Below, piece after piece: positions 8,120 through 17,042 of a DNA stretch of 47,704 nt (position 1 is the first letter of the stretch; each line of letters begins with the position of its first letter). The position numbers and the translations under genes were made by a program. Location: NCBI RefSeq assembly GCF_028765165.1, contig NZ_JARADB010000017.1, positions 1 to 47,704 on the forward strand, given 5' to 3'. The notes under the pieces were generated by a model that did no database searches, was not told the origin of the DNA, and saw only the letters and a list, made by a program, of their open reading frames with translations. Origin of the DNA: Paenibacillus sp. MAHUQ-63 (GTDB taxonomy: Bacteria; Bacillota; Bacilli; Paenibacillales; NBRC-103111).

Positions 8120-8993
8120 TTGTCCCGCCCTCCAGTTCCGCTTGCGGGGTCAACAGCAGCCGGTGCCGCAGCGCAGGCCGCGCGACAAGCTTGATATCGT
8201 CCGGCGTGACGTATGCCCGTCCATCCAGCAAAGCCCAAGCTTTGCTGGCCATGAGCACGGCAATCCCGGCGCGCGGACTTGCGCCCAGTTGAACCCGTTT
8301 GGATTCGCGGGTTTTGCGAATAATCGTAGCCATGTAGGTGTACAGCGAATCCTCTACCACCACTTCCGCCAGCTTTCGCTGCAGCTGGATGATCCGCCCG
8401 GGCGTCAGCACGGCGGTAAGCGCCCGCTCCTCCTGCTGCTCATGAAACGGCACATGCCCCCGAAGGATCGCCACTTCGGCCTCTTCGCCCGGGTAGTCCA
8501 GCTGAAGCTTGAACATGAACCGGTCGAGTTGAGCCTCCGGCAGCGGATACGTCCCTTCGTATTCGACGGGGTTCTGGGTAGCTACGACAAAAAATGGATC
8601 CGGCAGTCTGTACGTATGGCCCTGAATCGTCACCTGCCGCTCCTCCATCGCTTCCAGCAGAGCCGCTTGCGTTTTGGGACCGGAACGATTAATTTCATCA
8701 GCCAGCAAAATATGAGTGAAGACGGGACCCTTGACAGTGGCAAATGTCTGGTCCTGCATCTGATAGATCACACTGCCTGTAATATCGCCCGGCATTAAAT
8801 CCGGCGTAAACTGGATACGGCGGTATTCGCCGCCCGTTAACTGCGCGAGCGTGCGCGCCATCTTCGTCTTCCCGAGACCCGGCACGCCTTCCAACAGAAC
8901 ATGTCCGCCCGCCAGCAGGGCGGTAACGAGCAGCCGGGTGTTCAGCTTCTGGCCGAACACGTGCTGCTCCATCGCTTGTATAAGTTCATTCAC
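8070..8993 (-). CDS. MoxR-family AAA+ ATPase
   Basis: This 307-residue AAA+ protein has Walker A GVPGLGKT (residues 36-43), Walker B ILLADE (95-100) and the MoxR insert with PGDITGS and TQNPVEYEGTYPLPEAQLDRF. MoxR ATPases are chaperone-like and couple ATP hydrolysis to maturation of partner proteins with von Willebrand A folds, here probably the adjacent DUF58 protein. The start is GTG with AAGGAG. The stop of the upstream gene is six bases before the start, so the operon is tight. Confidence 0.94.
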   Translation of the reverse strand: MNELIQAMEQHVFGQKLNTRLLVTALLAGGHVLLEGVPGLGKTKMARTLAQLTGGEYRRIQFTPDLMPGDITGSVIYQMQDQTFATVKGPVFTHILLADEINRSGPKTQAALLEAMEERQVTIQGHTYRLPDPFFVVATQNPVEYEGTYPLPEAQLDRFMFKLQLDYPGEEAEVAILRGHVPFHEQQEERALTAVLTPGRIIQLQRKLAEVVVEDSLYTYMATIIRKTRESKRVQLGASPRAGIAVLMASKAWALLDGRAYVTPDDIKLVARPALRHRLLLTPQAELEGGTSDHIIQETLGSIPVPR

Positions 8994-8999
8994 TTGCGT

Positions 9000-10175
9000 T
9001 CACTCCTTCTCCAAGTAGGCGATCATTTCGCCCATCTCCCGCGTTCGCTGCACGAACGCCTTCGCGCCGCCGCCCTCAGCCGGCGGCTCCTCCAGCAAGC
9101 GCGCCAGCTGCGCCGCTTGCGCGGAAGACATGCGGCCGCGCGCAGCCTCCGCGGCCTCTGAAGCATCGGCGCTGGGTCTGAGCCCCCAGCGCCGGTGCAG
9201 CAGCTGCCGCAGGAACAGCTGCTGGTGCCCGAGCGCCTCGCGCCTTGCGCCGAGGCGTTCATACCAGGCGGCGACGGCGTGTACGCCTTCGTCGCCGCGG
9301 CGGACCGTCCACGCCCGCGGCGTGTGGACGGGGCCGAAGCGCTTGCCGCGCAGCCAGAGCCACAGCGCCAGCGCCAGGCCGAGCTGGACGCTCGCGATGA
9401 CGAGCCACGCCGGATAGACGGCCAGCAGTCCGGGCTTCGTCCCGTAGCCGTGGTGCGTCTCATCGATCCACACGGCGTCCCAGGACTTCGCGAACAGCGG
9501 CCAGATCAATTCGAAATGGGACGCTTGATCGACGTTCTCATTCTGCAGCCACTGCGGTGCCAGCACGACGGTGATGGTGCCTGCACCTTCCCGGATGCGG
9601 CTGGCGAGCACGCCATGCTCATCCTCGAGCAGCACCTCGGCGTTACCGTTCGGGTTGAGCCGGTAGGACGTGTCGACGACACCCGTCAGTGTGCCGGCGC
9701 CCGGGACATAATCCGGCGAGACCCGTATCGCCGAGAGCTCCGCTTCCGGTTCCGCACCGCCTTGCGTTGCAGCCGCTCCGCCCTCTTCGTGAACATCGGC
9801 ACCGCTAATCGGAACCGTTCCCCATGACGCCCAGCCGGCCGGATTCCGGTCGAACAGGATGACATCATGGCCGGCTTGTACCCACTGAAGCAGCTGCTCG
9901 CGATCCGCCTTAGTCACGCCCGACGGCTGAACGACAACCAGCAGCGCAGAAGCACCGCTGGGCAGATTCTTCCAACTCAGCCGCCATTCCTTAACGGCGT
10001 GCTGCTTCGTGCCAAGCAGCTCCCTCCAAGCTTTGGTGCCGTCGACATCGGTGGAGAAAGACAAATAAGGTGCCTGATCGGGGAGCTTGGGTTTCACCAG
10101 CCAATAGCCCAGGCAGAGAAACACGACAATGCTGAGAGCAAGTCCCACATGAAGCTTATTCAGCCCCTTCCGCAT
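9000..10175 (-). CDS. DUF4350 domain membrane protein
   Basis: This 391-residue protein has a membrane segment near the N-terminus (about 9-26), an extracytoplasmic domain of about 200 residues that begins SFSTDVDGTKAWRELL and resembles a GATase1-like fold, and a second membrane segment near VIASVQLGLALALWLWLRG. The remaining cytoplasmic tail is rich in Ala, Glu and Arg. DUF4350 proteins have no known enzyme activity and are found next to MoxR and DUF58 genes, as here. It overlaps the end of the DUF4129 gene by 20 bases. The coding sequence is unusually GC-rich over the tail (9050-9400). Confidence 0.85.
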   Translation of the reverse strand: MRKGLNKLHVGLALSIVVFLCLGYWLVKPKLPDQAPYLSFSTDVDGTKAWRELLGTKQHAVKEWRLSWKNLPSGASALLVVVQPSGVTKADREQLLQWVQAGHDVILFDRNPAGWASWGTVPISGADVHEEGGAAATQGGAEPEAELSAIRVSPDYVPGAGTLTGVVDTSYRLNPNGNAEVLLEDEHGVLASRIREGAGTITVVLAPQWLQNENVDQASHFELIWPLFAKSWDAVWIDETHHGYGTKPGLLAVYPAWLVIASVQLGLALALWLWLRGKRFGPVHTPRAWTVRRGDEGVHAVAAWYERLGARREALGHQQLFLRQLLHRRWGLRPSADASEAAEAARGRMSSAQAAQLARLLEEPPAEGGGAKAFVQRTREMGEMIAYLEKE

Positions 10176-10812
10176 CCGCGCCGCCCCCCTTTCCGCCTAT
10201 CACCCCGGCAACCTGTTCGTACAGCCATGCAAATTGCCCCTCGCTAACCGCTTCTTGGCCATACCAAATCCGCTCGAAGAGCAGCGAGCTCTCTTGAAAT
10301 AACGGAACAAGCGATGAAGCCGACCGTTCCAGCTCCTCCGCATATTCCCAGTTCGTCTTCCATTTCTCTACCCGAATCATACGCGCATCTTCCATATAGA
10401 ACAGCAGGGATAAGAAGACGGCTCGCACGCCTTCTCTCCATGCTCCCTCGTTCCTTAGCCCTGCCGATTGTTCCCAGTAAAAGCGGTAGGAACGGCTGAT
10501 TTCGCCTTCCGGCAAGAACGCCTGCGAACGGATCCGCTTCTGCCGCACGATTTGCTTCATGAACCAATAGATCGCAAATCCGGCCACGCCGAGCAGCACG
10601 ATCGCGACGCCTACGGTCAGCCAATCGGTCACGGAATCGGACATCTTGAAGTCGGGCAGCCAACTCTTTATTTTACGGAGCAGAGGCTCCAGCCATGTCC
10701 AGATCGATCCGTTCTGCTTGGCTTCATAAGCCGTGTATTCATCCTTCTGCAAAATTTGCAGCAGCTGCTCCTTGTCGTCTTGCACAGAGAGTACGAAGCC
10801 GGTCTTAGTCAT
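10156..10812 (-). CDS. DUF4129 domain membrane protein
   Basis: I start this 218-residue protein at the ATG at 10812, which overlaps the stop of the upstream gene in the string ATGACTAA; the longer frame back to 10938 lies entirely inside that gene. A single membrane segment (about 62-84) precedes a cytoplasmic domain with the DUF4129 pattern SYRFYWEQSAGLRNEGAWREGV and KTNWEYAEEL. Such domains resemble the C-terminal tail of some transglutaminase-like proteins and accompany DUF4350 and MoxR. The function is unknown; the operon position suggests one membrane complex. Confidence 0.82.
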   Translation of the reverse strand: MTKTGFVLSVQDDKEQLLQILQKDEYTAYEAKQNGSIWTWLEPLLRKIKSWLPDFKMSDSVTDWLTVGVAIVLLGVAGFAIYWFMKQIVRQKRIRSQAFLPEGEISRSYRFYWEQSAGLRNEGAWREGVRAVFLSLLFYMEDARMIRVEKWKTNWEYAEELERSASSLVPLFQESSLLFERIWYGQEAVSEGQFAWLYEQVAGVIGGKGGGADAEGAE

Positions 10813-11839
10813 TCTTTTTATCCAAATCGATCTGGAACGGTTCCGAATCCTCCGTACCCGCAGGAATCGTGCTGTCGATGAGCGATTGCAGACCCAAACC
10901 TTCATTGCGTATCCGCAAATCGAAAAAGCTAACCGCATAAGGCAGGTACCACAGCGCCATCGTCAGGATGGTAATTAAACTTTGCAGCAGCTGAGCGCCT
11001 AGCCCTGTGCCAAGCAGAGCTCCGATAACGAGCTGAATGACGATCAGGAACACATACAGAATGAGTGTAAGCACCACGTACATGCCGAATAACCGCCAGA
11101 AGCTGCGCCGCGTTAAGTTCCAGCTGAGACCGATGCCGATCGAATCCTCTCCGAGCGCTACGAAAGGCAAATAGTAGCACCAGCGAATGAAGAAGTAAGC
11201 GAATGTGATAAGCGATCCTAACCCTACTGCGATAAAAAATATAATCGAGAACACCAGCGCGCCCCCGCCGAATCCGCCGACCGCATTCGAAAAGCCGCTG
11301 CCAAGCGCAAAAACAACCGCAAAAATAATAAGAATAATAGCTAATCCCATATAAATGCCGACCAAGATGAGTCCGTCCAGGAACGTACTGCCGGCCAGCG
11401 GCCAGAAACGAGCGAACGACTTCTTCAAGAGCTGTCCCAGCGTAGGCGTCTCTTCGCCATACAGGTTGGCTTTCACCAGATGTACGACCGATGCGATCGA
11501 AGCCGGCATAAGACCCAGCAGCATGATCGGCAGCAAGATCAGTACGAACAAAAGCATTTTCCCTATGTAGGCAGGATCGTACTGCTCAGGGTTATTTTGC
11601 AGCAGAGGCGATCCGGGTCCGAACATCTCTTCCAATGAACCGCCATTGCGGATATAATCAAGCACCGTATTTGAAGTAACGGCTGTTTCCCGGTATGTAA
11701 GCAAATGCTGCAGAAGATAGAACGGACCGTAAAGAATCAGCATAACCGTCGTTAATACCATAAAATGTTTACGGTACAAATGAAAGCTCCGATCCAGAAT
11801 TCTCCCGATTCCCATCGGTCTTAAAGCTGTGTTTTGCAT
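10805..11839 (-). CDS. Polytopic membrane protein, first gene of the MoxR operon
   Basis: The 344-residue protein starts at an ATG at 11839 preceded by AGGGGGTT; the longer frame to 12007 would run through the previous terminator. It begins LRPMGIGRILDRSFHLYRKHF, a pattern seen in proteins annotated as glycerophosphoryl-diester phosphodiesterase membrane domain, but there is no phosphodiesterase catalytic domain. It has six or so long membrane segments with a Gly-rich loop near 180-195. It is the promoter-proximal member of a five-gene run with overlaps (to 6740), so it probably forms part of the same assembly. The biochemical role is unknown. Confidence 0.8.
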   Translation of the reverse strand: MQNTALRPMGIGRILDRSFHLYRKHFMVLTTVMLILYGPFYLLQHLLTYRETAVTSNTVLDYIRNGGSLEEMFGPGSPLLQNNPEQYDPAYIGKMLLFVLILLPIMLLGLMPASIASVVHLVKANLYGEETPTLGQLLKKSFARFWPLAGSTFLDGLILVGIYMGLAIILIIFAVVFALGSGFSNAVGGFGGGALVFSIIFFIAVGLGSLITFAYFFIRWCYYLPFVALGEDSIGIGLSWNLTRRSFWRLFGMYVVLTLILYVFLIVIQLVIGALLGTGLGAQLLQSLITILTMALWYLPYAVSFFDLRIRNEGLGLQSLIDSTIPAGTEDSEPFQIDLDKKND

Positions 11840-11881
11840 GGTTAACCCCCTAAATGTTGGTAATTCGAATACCCATCGACT

Positions 11882-11887
11882 ATTATA
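11882..11887 (-). promoter_or_regulatory. -10 element of the MoxR operon promoter
   Basis: A perfect TATAAT on the minus strand stands 43 bases before the first start codon of the operon. No convincing -35 is found at 16-18 bases. It lies between the upstream terminator and the first gene, which is the place expected for the operon promoter. Confidence 0.5.
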
Positions 11888-11934
11888 CACCAAACGTTGG
11901 AATTTCTGACCAATTAAATTGGCATAGCAAAAAA

Positions 11935-11964
11935 GCCGGACCGATAAGTCATTATCTGTCCAGC
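11935..11964 (-). terminator. Terminator overlapping the end of the diguanylate cyclase gene
   Basis: On the minus strand GCTGGACaGATAA and TTATCgGTCCGGC form a continuous stem around TGAC, followed by TTTTTT. The stop codon TAA is inside the 5' arm, so the last codons double as terminator. Confidence 0.88.
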
Positions 11965-13625
11965 TCCACCCGGTTGCGCCCGGCCGATTTCGCGCGGTAC
12001 AGCGCATGATCCGCTCTGGAAACCATATCCTCGAGAATCATGGTGCCGTATTCCAGCTTCGGTGAAAATTCAGCGATGCCGATACTCGCCGTCAGGGGCA
12101 CCGTCACTTTCTCATCCCGATAAGCCGTTTGCCGGATATGCTCCAGAATCGTTTCTGCCAAGCTTGCACACTGCTGCGCACTTTGCCGGAGGCAGAGGAT
12201 GATGAACTCTTCCCCTCCGTAGCGTGCGACGATCGTATTCGCATCCGCCTGCTCTTTCAGAATGGATGCGACATGAGAGAGCACGCTGTCCCCGACTTGA
12301 TGGCCGTACGTGTCGTTAATTTTTTTGAAATGGTCGATATCCATCATGATGACGGAACTAGTCTGTCCTGCCGATAGACAAGCATGCAGCCTGTCATTGC
12401 CGACGGACATCATATATCGCCGGTTGTGAATCTCGGTGAGCGGGTCCATTCTGGCATAGTGCTCCAATAGGGAAATCGTCCTCTTCAGCTTCTCCGCCAT
12501 CATATTGAACGTGTTGACCAATTGCCGGAGCTCAATGGGAGCGTTTCGGATTTCGCCGGCATCGATCTGATAATCATAACTCCCTTTTTGAATGATTTTC
12601 GTAGCGCGCAGCAGCGAACGCACCGGCTTCTCAATTCGCGAAGCTACCATAAAAACAGCAAGTATGCTGCATATAAGGGCAACTAAGGAGATCAGAATGA
12701 TCGTGATGCTCATCTGATACAATTTCCCCAGTACCTCTTTCTTGGTGACTTCCCCGACAACAATCCAGTTCTTCTCTTTGGACCATAAGTACTGCCCGTA
12801 TACCTGCTCCCCGTGAAAGCCGCCATACGCCTCATTAGACGGGACTTCCTTCCTGGCCATCTCGACGATCTCCGACGTCGCCAGAGCGGCGTTTACGTTC
12901 CGCATGTCCAGATTGCGCATGGAACGGGTCACGATTTGTCCATCCGCATCCAGCACATACACTTCTCCCGTCTCTCCGAAGCTGAGCTGCTTCATCAATG
13001 TGTTCAGCGTATCCAAAGTCACGACGCCCAGAACAGCCCCCTGGAAATCATCGGCATCTCCGAGCACCGGAGCGGCGAACATAATCATCGGCTTCCCGGA
13101 TTCAGGGGAAATATCCACGCTGGAGATGTAGCTTTTTTTCTGATCCTTAACCTGCGCGAAGAAAGGTTTAGCCCCGACGTACACGCTTACATCAGGAGCA
13201 ATCCGTATATAGCCGTCCTTTTCGACGAATTGAATGGATTCGAACTCCGAATTGACCTTGCCGTAATTTTGAAACTCCCTCTTCAAATCGCCGATCCGGT
13301 GAAACTTGGCATTGTCCGAGAGTGCGAAACGCTTGATCGCATCCAATTTTTCCTGTGCCCATCTTTCTATATATAAACCCTGCAGGGTAATAACCTGTTT
13401 GAGCTGAAGCTGTGCTTCATTCACACGGTCGTTTTGCTCGATGTAATAAAAAGGAACAAGAATTGAAACGGCCAATGCCACTATGGCGCCACCCGCCCAT
13501 AATTGAAACCGCATTTTAAGCGTTTGGTTGGAGAAATACGAGGAAACGCGTCCCACTTCGGCATCAGCTCCTTTCCTACCTTCTATCTTCTTATTATACC
13601 TTTTATCCCAGTCAAAAAAAGACAT
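11952..13625 (-). CDS. Membrane diguanylate cyclase with dCache, HAMP and GGDEF domains
   Basis: The order is membrane segment (44-62), extracellular dCache sensor (about 65-300), membrane segment (306-328), HAMP (about 329-381) and GGDEF domain. The active site is GGEEF at 470-474 with MDIDHFKKINDTYGH at 428-442, so it should make c-di-GMP from two GTP. The inhibitory RxxD site that should stand at 461-464 reads DANT, so product inhibition through it is probably lost. The ATG at 13625 has only a weak site; a GTG at 13556 with AAAGGAG upstream and a TATAAT before it is an alternative that would remove 23 cytoplasmic residues. It is transcribed alone. Confidence 0.92.
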   Translation of the reverse strand: MSFFDWDKRYNKKIEGRKGADAEVGRVSSYFSNQTLKMRFQLWAGGAIVALAVSILVPFYYIEQNDRVNEAQLQLKQVITLQGLYIERWAQEKLDAIKRFALSDNAKFHRIGDLKREFQNYGKVNSEFESIQFVEKDGYIRIAPDVSVYVGAKPFFAQVKDQKKSYISSVDISPESGKPMIMFAAPVLGDADDFQGAVLGVVTLDTLNTLMKQLSFGETGEVYVLDADGQIVTRSMRNLDMRNVNAALATSEIVEMARKEVPSNEAYGGFHGEQVYGQYLWSKEKNWIVVGEVTKKEVLGKLYQMSITIILISLVALICSILAVFMVASRIEKPVRSLLRATKIIQKGSYDYQIDAGEIRNAPIELRQLVNTFNMMAEKLKRTISLLEHYARMDPLTEIHNRRYMMSVGNDRLHACLSAGQTSSVIMMDIDHFKKINDTYGHQVGDSVLSHVASILKEQADANTIVARYGGEEFIILCLRQSAQQCASLAETILEHIRQTAYRDEKVTVPLTASIGIAEFSPKLEYGTMILEDMVSRADHALYRAKSAGRNRVELDR

Positions 13626-13682
13626 TATCTCTTATAAGACGACAATTTTTTTATTCCCATTTTTCCGCCCTGCTTCTATCAT

Positions 13683-13711
13683 TTGAAAAGAGCTCCGGTT
13701 TGGCTTATGCT
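13683..13711 (+). promoter_or_regulatory. topB promoter
   Basis: TTGAAA at 13683-13688 and TATGCT at 13706-13711 are separated by 17 bases, a good sigma-A promoter. The expected start of transcription is about 25 bases before the topB ATG. Confidence 0.65.
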
Positions 13712-13743
13712 AATTTGTAATTAGAAATGAGGTCGTTATTGCT

Positions 13744-15894
13744 ATGAAAACTCTTGTACTCACCGAAAAACCGAGTGTCGCCAAGGAAATTGCCCGCGTC
13801 CTCGGCTGCACGCAGAAGCAGAAGCATCATTATGAGGGCCCCAAATATGTCGTTACCTGGGCGCTGGGGCACCTGGTTACGCTTGCTGAGCCTGATGATT
13901 ACGATGCCAAATACAAAACGTGGAATCTGGAAGATCTGCCTATCCTCCCTGAGCGAATGAAGCTCAAGGTATTGAAGGAAACCTCGCATCAATACCGCGG
14001 CATCGAGCAATTGAGCCGCCGCGGCGATCTCGCCGAGCTGATCATCGCCACGGATGCCGGGCGGGAAGGCGAGCTCGTCGCCCGCTGGATTATGGAGCTG
14101 ATCCGCTGGAAGAAGCCGTTCAAACGGCTTTGGATTTCGTCGCAGACGGATCAGGCGATTCGCGACGGCTTCGCGCAGCTGAAGCCGGGCACGGATTACA
14201 ACCGGCTGTACCAGGCCGCCGTCTGCCGTTCCGAGGCCGATTGGCTGATCGGCCTTAATGTGACGCGCGCGCTGACGAGCAAGTTCGGCGCGTCCTTGTC
14301 CGCCGGGCGTGTACAGACGCCCACGCTGGCTATGATGATCGACCGTGAGAAGGAAATCCGGGATTTCCGGTCTGTTGACTACTGGTCGATCGAGGCGGAT
14401 TTGGGCTCTTTCCGCGCGGTGTGGCGGGATCCCAAAACCGGCGACACGCGTATCTTCGACCGCGAGCGCGCCGACGGCCTGAAAGCGAAGCTGCAAGGGC
14501 AGAGCGGCCGCATCGTGAGCATTGCGAAGACGGAGAAACAAATACCGCACCCGCTCGCCTACGACTTGACCGAGCTGCAGCGCGACGCCAACCGCAAATT
14601 CGGCTTCTCGGCCAAACAGACGTCGAACGTGCTTCAGCGGCTGTACGAACAATACAAGATCGTCACGTACCCGCGGACGGATTCCCGCTATCTCACCTCG
14701 GATATGGCGCCGACGCTCGCCGGCAGAATCAAGGGCGCAGCCATCGGCCCTTATGCGCCGCTTGCCGCCCCGCTGCTGCGCAAGCCGCTGGCGATTACGA
14801 AGCGTATTGTCGACGACAGCAAGGTTTCCGACCATCATGCGATTATTCCGACCGGCGAACCGGTTGCGCTGGCGAGCTTAAGCGCGGATGAGCGCAGGCT
14901 GTACGATTTGATCGTGCGCCGCTTCCTGTCCTTGTTCTACGGGCCTTGCCGGTACGATGAAACGAAGCTAACGGTCGAGGTCGCCGGGGAGAAGCTGCAT
15001 GCCTCAGGCAAAGTCGTCAAAGACGGCGGCTGGAAAGAAGTTTACGGCGCGAGCGACTTCAGCGATCCGGACCGCGATGAGACGGACAGTGATGACGATC
15101 CGTCCCAGCTGCTGCCACAGGCGAAGGAGCAGGATGCCGTCACCGTCAAGCAGGCCCGCCAGCTCAACCGGCAGACGAAGCCGCCGGGCCGCTATACGGA
15201 AGCGTCCTTGCTCGCGCAGATGGAGAAATGGGGGCTTGGCACGCCGGCAACGCGCGCGGATATTATCGAGAAGCTCGTGTCCTCGGACACGATCGAGCGC
15301 CAAGGCTCGCAGCTGATCCCGACAGGCAAGGGCAAGCAGCTGATTGAGCTGGCCTCGGAGGAGCTGCGGTCGCCGGAGCTGACGGCCAAGTGGGAGCAGG
15401 AGCTCGAGCGGATTGCCAAAGGCAAAGGCAGCATGGAGCAGTTTTTGAGCGGCATTCGCAAGAAAACGGTGGAATTGGTTAGTGAAGTGAAGAAAAGCGA
15501 CGCGGCTTACAAGCCGCATAACCTTACGGGCAGCAAGTGCCCGGATTGCGGGGAGTTCCTGCAGGAAGTCAAGGGCAAGCGCGGGCGTTATCTCGTCTGC
15601 TCCAGCCGCGAATGCTCCTACAAGCGCGAGGCCGACGGACAGCTGACGAACCATCGTTGTCCGCAATGCCATAAGAAGATGGAAATCCATAACGGGAAGT
15701 CCGGTAAGTATTTCCAATGCCGTCCATGCAACGTCGTCGAGAAGGTTGACAAAGACGGCTCAGGCGGAGGCGGCCGCCGCGCCTCGGCCAAGGCGAACCG
15801 CCAACTGATCGAGCAGTACTCCGATCAGACCCAGCTTGGCAGTTCGCTCGCCGAGAAGCTGATGGCTGCTATGGGCCAGAAGAAGGACGAATAG
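13744..15894 (+). CDS. topB: DNA topoisomerase III (type IA)
   Basis: This 716-residue enzyme relaxes or decatenates DNA by passing strands through a transient single-strand break, joined to the active-site tyrosine. The Toprim domain begins LVLTEKPSVAKE, with Glu8, and continues with TDAGREGE around Asp104. The catalytic tyrosine is Tyr309 in TYPRTDSRYL. Near the C-terminus there are two zinc-ribbon-like blocks, CPDC...C...C and CPQC...CRPC, roughly residues 600-665, followed by an Ala/Gln-rich tail. The length fits Bacillus TopB. A GAGG site lies eleven bases upstream. It has its own promoter; the 3' side opens into a repeat region without a clear terminator. Confidence 0.96.
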   Translation: MKTLVLTEKPSVAKEIARVLGCTQKQKHHYEGPKYVVTWALGHLVTLAEPDDYDAKYKTWNLEDLPILPERMKLKVLKETSHQYRGIEQLSRRGDLAELIIATDAGREGELVARWIMELIRWKKPFKRLWISSQTDQAIRDGFAQLKPGTDYNRLYQAAVCRSEADWLIGLNVTRALTSKFGASLSAGRVQTPTLAMMIDREKEIRDFRSVDYWSIEADLGSFRAVWRDPKTGDTRIFDRERADGLKAKLQGQSGRIVSIAKTEKQIPHPLAYDLTELQRDANRKFGFSAKQTSNVLQRLYEQYKIVTYPRTDSRYLTSDMAPTLAGRIKGAAIGPYAPLAAPLLRKPLAITKRIVDDSKVSDHHAIIPTGEPVALASLSADERRLYDLIVRRFLSLFYGPCRYDETKLTVEVAGEKLHASGKVVKDGGWKEVYGASDFSDPDRDETDSDDDPSQLLPQAKEQDAVTVKQARQLNRQTKPPGRYTEASLLAQMEKWGLGTPATRADIIEKLVSSDTIERQGSQLIPTGKGKQLIELASEELRSPELTAKWEQELERIAKGKGSMEQFLSGIRKKTVELVSEVKKSDAAYKPHNLTGSKCPDCGEFLQEVKGKRGRYLVCSSRECSYKREADGQLTNHRCPQCHKKMEIHNGKSGKYFQCRPCNVVEKVDKDGSGGGGRRASAKANRQLIEQYSDQTQLGSSLAEKLMAAMGQKKDE

Positions 15895-15984
15895 CGCTCG
15901 CCAGGCGGGGATATCGTCTCCCCGGCAGGGGGTGAGCGGACCTAGCCTCTCCGCCACGCGCGGATGGCATCGACCTCCGCATAA

Positions 15985-16227
15985 GCCTCTCCGCACGATG
16001 CGCCCGGCGCTCGTCCGCCGAGTCTAACGGACTCAGCGAACGCTATTCCTGCGAATAGCGCGGCATTTCGCCGCTTACGGACACCAGAGACCTTATTTGC
16101 CGATTTCAGGGCGTTTTCCCGCCCAAATGAGCAAATAACGGCCGCGGTGTCCGTTACTTTTCCGATGAAGCCCTATTGCTTGCAATAAGGGCTTCCCTGT
16201 CCGTTAGCGAGGCCCGCCCCCCGCGCG
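15985..16227. repeat. Structured intergenic repeat, copy 1 (about 240 bp)
   Basis: The first of two direct copies with an offset of 277 bases. It contains several stems: GAGTC/GACTC (16020-16034), CGCTATTC/GAATAGCG (16041-16060), a long imperfect arm pair 16075-16100 with 16131-16156 enclosing GGGCG/CGCCC (16109-16124), and GCCCTATTGC with its complement (16170-16192). The motif TAACGGAC recurs four times in alternating orientation. No open frame with a ribosome-binding site covers it. Confidence 0.85.
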
Positions 16228-16263
16228 AATTGGCATTGGCCCCGCACGGGATAAGCGGAACCT

Positions 16264-16504
16264 GCCTCTCCACGCTGCGCCCGGTGCTCGTCCGCCGAGT
16301 CTAACGGACTCAGAGGACGCTATTCCTGCGAATAGCGCGGCATTTCGCCGCTAACGGACACCAGAGACCATATTTGCCGATTTTCAGGGCGTTTTCCCGC
16401 CCAAATGAGCAAATAACGGCCCCCGTGTCCGTTACAATTCCGATGAAGCCCTATTGCTTGCAATAAGGGCTTCCCTGTCCGTTAGCGAGGCCCACCCCCT
16501 CGCG
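16264..16504. repeat. Structured intergenic repeat, copy 2 (about 240 bp)
   Basis: This copy is nearly identical to 15985-16227, with scattered substitutions and a one-base indel, and keeps every stem. The two are separated by about 36 bases of unrelated GC-rich DNA. Retention of the pairing arms in both copies suggests that the folded form, in DNA or RNA, matters or has helped it spread. Confidence 0.85.
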
Positions 16505-16527
16505 TTCATCCGCCATGCAGGCGGAGC

Positions 16528-16577
16528 ACAAAAAAACCAAGCGAAATCTGCCCCCCGGCAGCTCTCGCTTGGCTTTT
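16528..16577 (-). terminator. Bidirectional terminator
   Basis: CCAAGCGA and TCGCTTGG flank a second GC-rich inner part. Runs of seven A on one side and seven T on the other allow use from either strand; it closes the minus-strand gene that ends at 16579 and might also stop transcripts coming through the repeats. Confidence 0.85.
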
Positions 16578-16578
16578 T

Positions 16579-16938
16579 TTATCCCTCTGCAGCCTGTTCC
16601 ATGATCTTTCCTTTGACCGCAAGCTGAAGCTGCTCCAGACTCGTTATGCCGAGACTGATCAGCGCTTCCCCTGCTTCCATATTAACGTTCGCCAGTATAT
16701 GCATGCTTGTATTCGGTACAAGTGATTTGCGAAATTCGTGAAATAGAACGGCATTATACGCTTTGAGCACCGTCATGAATTCCACCGTCGGCGGAATGAA
16801 GCCGCGAATTTCCGACGCTTTCCAGAAAAACTCCCTCACGTGGATAATGTCTGCGCCGGTCCGGTTCAACTTGCGGATCATGACAAAAAATTCATCGATT
16901 AAAGCCTGTCTCTCCGGCCTCATGCTCCCATCACTCAT
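16579..16938 (-). CDS. Uncharacterised small helical protein
   Basis: The 119-residue product is soluble and predicted mostly helical from its composition; I recognise no family. It has an N-terminal half rich in charged residues and Phe (RALIDEFF-type helices) and a C-terminal LGITSLEQLQLAVKGKIMEQ that looks like an amphipathic or helix-hairpin segment. GGGAGATGG precedes the ATG, and a TATAAT is at 16999-17004 on the minus strand. A terminator follows the stop, so it is a complete single-gene unit and very probably real. Confidence 0.7.
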   Translation of the reverse strand: MSDGSMRPERQALIDEFFVMIRKLNRTGADIIHVREFFWKASEIRGFIPPTVEFMTVLKAYNAVLFHEFRKSLVPNTSMHILANVNMEAGEALISLGITSLEQLQLAVKGKIMEQAAEG

Positions 16939-17042
16939 GCTACCATCTCCCAGTTTAACTTCAACCCGGTCTGTAACCGTCTATGGAAAGCATATCACAT
17001 TATAGTACCTTTGATCTACAAAAATAGTTTATAAGTCCTATA

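Noticed and set aside
13705..14838. Open frame of 377 codons on the minus strand opposite topB
   Set aside because: It overlaps the strongly conserved Toprim and catalytic part of topB and is Arg/Leu-rich without any domain; a shadow of topB.
15895..15960. Terminator of topB
   Set aside because: GGGGA and TCTCCCC could pair near 15907-15923, but no T-run follows; I could not support a rho-independent terminator.
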